From the NCBI GenBank assembly GCA_945870025.1, contig CAMBQN010000010.1:27715-91714 (forward strand): a stretch of DNA of 64,000 bases, written 5' to 3'. The position numbers and the translations under genes were made by a program. The DNA is from Akkermansia muciniphila (lineage in GTDB: Bacteria > Verrucomicrobiota > Kiritimatiellia > RFP12 > JAAYNR01). The notes under the pieces were generated by a model. That model did no database searches. It saw only the letters and a program-made list of their open reading frames with translations, and had not been told where the DNA came from. Below, piece after piece: positions 60,186-64,000 of the stretch. Within the stretch, counting starts at the first letter, position 1; each line of letters begins with the position of its first letter.

Positions 60186-62006
60186 ATGCCGCACGGAATA
60201 GGGCGATGGGTTCTGGGTTTGATGGCGACAGGACTGACGACGCTGACGCTAACGGCGGCGGAACCGGAGGCTTTCCTGCCCAAACTTGGCGCGGTCAAGG
60301 TTGACGGCGACCTCACGGAATGGAATGCCGCCGTCACCGTGCCCGTGCGTTTCGCGGCGTGCATCGCGCAGCGCAGACCCAGTCACACCTGGAGCGGACC
60401 GGCGGATTGCGGCCTGGAGCTGTTTTGCGGCTGGAACGACGAGGGGCTCTGCCTGGCCGGATTCGTGGCCGACGACGATATCCGCGCCGACCTTGACGAA
60501 GTGGACCTCTACGTTGACGCGCGGGTTGGCGCCGCCTTTCTGAAAGCGCCGTACTCGGCGGGCTCCTGCCAGATCCTCGTGCGGCCGCCGGTCGGCAACG
60601 AGGCGCCTAAAATGGTATTCGGCCGGGCGGACGGCGCGATCGCCGGCGCACAGTTGGCCGGCAAACGCACGGCGGGCGGGTGGACCTTCGAGCTGGTTCT
60701 TCCCTGGTCCGGCTTCCCCGGTTTTAGCGCCCGCTCCGGAGCGTGTGTGGGTCTGCAATTCGCCGTTGACGACTATGACGGCTATGACGGCCGTGATCGC
60801 GACACGGCTAAACCGCTTGTTATGAGCTGGCATGCGGCCAAAGCGCTGTCCGAGAATCCGCAAAAGCTGGTGAAGTTCACCTTCTGCGATACGCTCCCGA
60901 AGGGCGCCCTCATGGAACTCGGCGCCGTGGCGGACATCGGCCTACCCGCCCGGCCCAGCACGGCGGACACCGTCAGAATATCGTTGGAAATGGGGCGCAC
61001 GCTGGCTGGGCAGGTCCGTTCGGGAACCTGCGAGATCAAGGATGTTCGGACCAACAAGGTGGTTGCCGGGGTTGCCATGATGTTGGCGAAGCCGGCGGCG
61101 CCATGGCAGGAATCCGCCGTGGGCCGGTTCGACTGGACGCTGGGAAGCGCAACCGATGGCGTCTACACGATTGAAGTAACCTTGGCCGATGCGCAAGGCG
61201 GTTCGCTGGGTGTTTTGCGCCGGACTGTCGCGCTTGGACGCTTTCAGGATGGTTGGAACGGCAGGACGGCCTTCGATCCGAATGCTGCTAATACACCGTT
61301 CCCGCAAAGCAAGGTGTTGCTCGACCAGGTTCTCTTTCTTCTGCCCAAGCTGGGCGCCATCAAGCTCGACGGCGAACTGGAAGAATGGACCGGCGCGGCC
61401 GCCGTGCCGTTGCGCTTCGCGTCGTATATCGCGCGATGCGTTACCAATCACACCTGGAACGGGCCGGCGGATGGCAGCATGGTTGTGTTCTGCGGTTGGA
61501 ACGACGATGGACTCTGTCTGGCAGGACTCGTAAGCGACGACGATGTCCGGAACAATCGGCCGCCCAAGGATCCGCATTGTTTCGAGGAGGACTGTCTGGA
61601 GATCTTCTTCGACGGGCGGACGTGGAACTTGATGACAGCGCCCTACACAAGTGGCGCCTCCCACATGCTCCTGCGTCCGCCGGTTGGTGGCAAAGGACCT
61701 GTCATGCAATTTCACGCCGGTGGGCCTGGAAACATCCGTCTGGCCGGCAAACTCGTGCCGGGTGGGTGGACCTTCGAGATTCTTGTCCCCTGGTCCGACT
61801 TCCCACTGTTCGACCCCGCTCCCGGCGCGCATGTGGGGCTGCAGTTCGCCATGGACGACTATGATGCCCGGGATGGCGACGCCAAGCAGCCGCTCATGAT
61901 GACCTGGCAGGCGGTCACCGCGCTGTTCACCAGTCCGCAGAATATGATGAAGTGGACCCTCATCGAGACGGTTTCGAAAGGCGCTATCACGAATGACGGC
62001 AAGTGA
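60186..62006 (+). CDS. Secreted protein with two CBM9-like domains
   Basis: The 606-residue product has a signal peptide (GRWVLGLMATGLTTLTLTAAE). Two paralogous CBM9-like domains, about 30-240 (LPKLGAVKVDGDLTEWNAAV) and 375-600 (LPKLGAIKLDGELEEWTGAA), each with CGWND-GLCLAG and a GGWTFE-VPW-FP strand, flank an Ig-like middle (VYTIEVTLADAQGGSLGVLR). CBM9-like domains bind sugars or xylan ends. There is no catalytic domain. It starts 122 bases after copy B gene 4 and probably belongs to that transcript. Copy A has no counterpart. aaagga lies upstream of ATG 60186. Confidence 0.8.
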   Translation: MPHGIGRWVLGLMATGLTTLTLTAAEPEAFLPKLGAVKVDGDLTEWNAAVTVPVRFAACIAQRRPSHTWSGPADCGLELFCGWNDEGLCLAGFVADDDIRADLDEVDLYVDARVGAAFLKAPYSAGSCQILVRPPVGNEAPKMVFGRADGAIAGAQLAGKRTAGGWTFELVLPWSGFPGFSARSGACVGLQFAVDDYDGYDGRDRDTAKPLVMSWHAAKALSENPQKLVKFTFCDTLPKGALMELGAVADIGLPARPSTADTVRISLEMGRTLAGQVRSGTCEIKDVRTNKVVAGVAMMLAKPAAPWQESAVGRFDWTLGSATDGVYTIEVTLADAQGGSLGVLRRTVALGRFQDGWNGRTAFDPNAANTPFPQSKVLLDQVLFLLPKLGAIKLDGELEEWTGAAAVPLRFASYIARCVTNHTWNGPADGSMVVFCGWNDDGLCLAGLVSDDDVRNNRPPKDPHCFEEDCLEIFFDGRTWNLMTAPYTSGASHMLLRPPVGGKGPVMQFHAGGPGNIRLAGKLVPGGWTFEILVPWSDFPLFDPAPGAHVGLQFAMDDYDARDGDAKQPLMMTWQAVTALFTSPQNMMKWTLIETVSKGAITNDGK

Positions 62007-62049
62007 ATGGAAGGGAGCAGAATAACTACTCAGGATATGTCTCGAGACG

Positions 62050-62063
62050 GCAGAACCCGGTTG
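62050..62063 (+). promoter_or_regulatory. Leader motif (gcagaacccggttg) before the last gene
   Basis: The fourth instance of the leader motif. It directly abuts the inverted repeat at 62064. Confidence 0.45.
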
Positions 62064-62135
62064 ACGACTACGGCGACGACTACGGATAACGAGGGGAATT
62101 CCGAATTCGTCCACCGTAGTCGTCGCCGTAGTCGT
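62064..62135. repeat. Hexamer-based inverted repeat in a gene leader
   Basis: A perfect 22-base arm at 62064-62085 (acgactacgg...) is complementary to 62114-62135; allowing one mismatch the stem extends about five bases outward. The 28-base loop contains gaattccgaattc. The arms are built of gac/tac hexamer-like units. It separates the leader motif from ATG 62186 by about 72 extra bases. Confidence 0.85.
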
Positions 62136-62185
62136 AAACCGACCCGTACCGCCTGAGCTGTTACGAAGCAGATAAGAGGCACATC

Positions 62186-64000
62186 ATGAACCACCAGCGA
62201 ATTCTGAGTTCCATACGGACAATTGCGGTTGCTTGCGTTTTACTGCTGTCAGGCGTAGCGCGCGTTCTGGCGGAAAGCCCCTCGACAGAGCTCGGGGTAA
62301 ACCCCACGTCAGGGATCAGGGGAAACGATCCGGTGGCGCGGTTCCACGGCGCTCCGACGTACGACCTGCTGGTGACGAACGTTAGTTGGAAGGTCGTCAA
62401 CAAGGACTACACCGAGGTGACGTTCGACCTGTCGTGGTCCTTCTCCTGGCGGGCCAAGTGGACTGAGCCGGCGGATAAAAACGTCACCGGCAAGCCCTTG
62501 GAGATCGAGAACTGGGATGCGGCCTGGGTCTTTGTGAAGTTTCTTCCGGAGAAGGATTCCACGGAAAGTGTCGAACGCAACTACTGGCAACACGCCACAC
62601 TCGACACGGATTCCTCGCACCACGTGATGCCGGCCGGCGCCACAAACACCGTCGGCACGACCGACGATGGTGCCCGGGGAATCGGGGTGTTCATCTACCG
62701 CGACGCGATCGGGCATGGACGCAACGACTGGAAGGGCATCAAGCTGCGCTGGCTGCATCCGCCTTCGCCTGAAGGCTCCGGCGCGACACGTCCGCCTTCG
62801 CTCGTAAGTTCCGGCGCGGCAAGTGCGGCCGGATTCGATCCAGCCAAGGCCGCGGTGAAGGTTCACACGATCGCCATGGTCTACGTGCCGGAGGGCGCGT
62901 TCAAGGTGGGATCGGGATCAAAGACGAGGATCGCCCCGTTCCCGGACGGGATCGCCATGCCGGTGCTGCACAACGAAAACGACGAATTTGGCAGTTTCAC
63001 GGACGGTTCCTGGCGTGGCGGCTCTGTCGTGCCGTTTCTGGTGGACGCCGCCTGGAACGGTCCTGTCGCTGAGGGGACCCGTGCCCGGCGGATCGGCCCC
63101 ATTGCCGGGCAACTGTGGGGATTCGCCGGGTATACGACCCACTTCACTAGCGGTCAAGCTTGGCCCTATTCCTGCGCGCCCGGCGCGCCGGGCGCGTTGT
63201 GCGACGATTACCCGACGGGGTACGATGCCTTCTACTGCATGAAGTATACGCTGACGCAGGGACAGTACGCGGACTTCCTTAACGCATTGCCTCGCGAAGT
63301 GGCGGCGGCACGGGCAACGGTGCCCGAGGGAGAGGTCCATATGGATCCCGCGAAGCCCTATTCTTGGGAGGAGGGGGGGAATACCATCACCGCATCGGGC
63401 GTCACCCGGATCGCACCGAAGCCTAAGCAGGTGACAGTGGATGACGAGACGCCAGATCTTGAGAACGACAAGATGCTGGCATCCCTTGAACCTGTGAAGA
63501 AGGGGCCGAATGGTCCCCCGGTCTACACGGCTAGAGTGCCGCACCGGATGTGCAATTATCTCAACTGGCGGGACGGTTTTTCGTACGCCGTCTGGGCCGG
63601 GCTGCGACCGATGTCGGAGCTGGAATTCGAGAAGGCCTGCCGGGGGCCGCTCAACCCGGTGCCGAACGAGCACGCCTGGGGCTCGACGGCGTTGATCGTG
63701 GCGCCCCATTTGCTGGATGCAGGCCTACCGACCGAGCACTACAAAACGGGGAATTGTCAGGCTCTGGTCTGGAACCATTTATTAAGCTCGAACGGCTTTC
63801 AGGCGGTACGGGCGGGAATCTTTGCCACATCCGATAGCGACCGGGTCGCTGCGGGCGCCTCGTACTGGGGCGTGATGAGCATGGAGATAGCCACCTTCGC
63901 CATACCTGTCGGAACCACCACGAACGTGTTTGACAGTGGAAGACGAACTGGCGCGCAAATCACACCCCTACCTAAAGAAGCCCGGAACGGGCGGGGCTTC
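62186..64000 (+). CDS. Secreted FGE-fold protein, runs off the right edge
   Basis: 605 codons are open to position 64000. The signal peptide is TIAVACVLLLSGVARVLAE. A beta head (TEVTFDLSWSFSW, DAAWVFVKFLPEK) related to genes 1 and 2 is followed by a repeat-derived Pro/Ser/Gly linker (residues about 192-216), then an FGE-fold region starting IAMVYVPEGAFKVG with GYDAFYCMKYTLTQGQYADF and YAVWAGLRPMSELEFEKA. The end of the FGE region and any C-terminal CBM9 domain lie outside the window. It differs enough from copies A and B to be an older paralogue. It probably continues the copy B gene group. Confidence 0.75.
   Translation, partial: MNHQRILSSIRTIAVACVLLLSGVARVLAESPSTELGVNPTSGIRGNDPVARFHGAPTYDLLVTNVSWKVVNKDYTEVTFDLSWSFSWRAKWTEPADKNVTGKPLEIENWDAAWVFVKFLPEKDSTESVERNYWQHATLDTDSSHHVMPAGATNTVGTTDDGARGIGVFIYRDAIGHGRNDWKGIKLRWLHPPSPEGSGATRPPSLVSSGAASAAGFDPAKAAVKVHTIAMVYVPEGAFKVGSGSKTRIAPFPDGIAMPVLHNENDEFGSFTDGSWRGGSVVPFLVDAAWNGPVAEGTRARRIGPIAGQLWGFAGYTTHFTSGQAWPYSCAPGAPGALCDDYPTGYDAFYCMKYTLTQGQYADFLNALPREVAAARATVPEGEVHMDPAKPYSWEEGGNTITASGVTRIAPKPKQVTVDDETPDLENDKMLASLEPVKKGPNGPPVYTARVPHRMCNYLNWRDGFSYAVWAGLRPMSELEFEKACRGPLNPVPNEHAWGSTALIVAPHLLDAGLPTEHYKTGNCQALVWNHLLSSNGFQAVRAGIFATSDSDRVAAGASYWGVMSMEIATFAIPVGTTTNVFDSGRRTGAQITPLPKEARNGRGF

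Noticed and set aside
37625..64000. Diversity-generating retroelement acting on the FGE-fold (C-type-lectin-like) proteins
   Set aside because: FGE-fold proteins are common DGR targets, but there is no reverse transcriptase, template repeat or adenine-specific variation pattern in the window.

Overview
The window is GC-rich, gene-dense bacterial chromosome. Secreted FGE-fold (SUMF1-like) proteins recur, together with CBM9-like sugar-binding domains, DUF4838 and DUF5060/GH5-like polysaccharide proteins and strong sigma-54 promoter matches. There are no phage or plasmid functions. This suggests a polysaccharide-degrading member of the PVC group, perhaps Kiritimatiellota or another Verrucomicrobiota-related lineage. 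No rRNA or marker tree is available here, so the placement is inference.

Layout, left part. Positions 1-10.6 kb hold a secreted GH5-like protein, a wrecked REP-associated transposase, a HEAT-like protein, a displaced duplicate of the dnaE 3' end among short repeats, dnaE itself, an FmdB-type zinc ribbon and a small secretin-like protein. A 148-bp MITE with perfect 20-bp ends and a 9-bp target duplication sits just before a hicAB toxin-antitoxin pair. Positions 11.5-15.7 kb carry housekeeping-type genes: a PhnP-like hydrolase, a 2-hydroxyacid dehydrogenase, an alkyltransferase-like protein and a parvulin lipoprotein. Then come an inverted-repeat element and a large DUF4838-FGE lipoprotein. Positions 19.8-26.6 kb hold a D-lyxose isomerase, a MurC/Mpl-like ligase, a short alanyl-tRNA synthetase without the C-Ala domain, and an ArsR regulator followed by a four-module CoA-disulfide reductase/rhodanese/TusA/DsrE fusion. 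Positions 27.1-33.9 kb are a translationally coupled trio (HAD phosphatase, sialate O-acetylesterase, HrpA helicase). An oxidoreductase and an unrecognised secreted TPR protein follow.

Right part (37.4 kb to the end). A four-gene locus is present twice in the same orientation: 37.4-48.1 kb and 49.6-60.1 kb. Each copy encodes, in order, an FGE-fold protein with a C-terminal CBM9-like domain, a shorter FGE-fold protein, a protein of about 1300 residues with an N-terminal CBM9-like domain and GH123-like middle, and a protein of about 780 residues paralogous to the C-terminal half of the third. All have signal peptides. Both copies start with a near-perfect sigma-54 (-24/-12) promoter inside a conserved upstream block. 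A divergent LacI-type regulator lies between the copies, and a palindrome (gttacgtaac) occurs both at its own start and just upstream of the second sigma-54 promoter. Copy B continues into a double-CBM9 protein and a further FGE-fold protein that runs off the window.

I read this as a regulated, secreted carbohydrate-binding or degrading system that has recently been duplicated. The FGE-fold proteins lack the catalytic cysteine pair, so they are more likely binding or structural parts than formylglycine enzymes. This locus is the best candidate for an undescribed system. Several repeat families (CCTGAAA heptamers, hexamer-based inverted repeats, GGGGACAG repeats) are scattered through it and the rest of the window, and some have entered coding linkers in frame.
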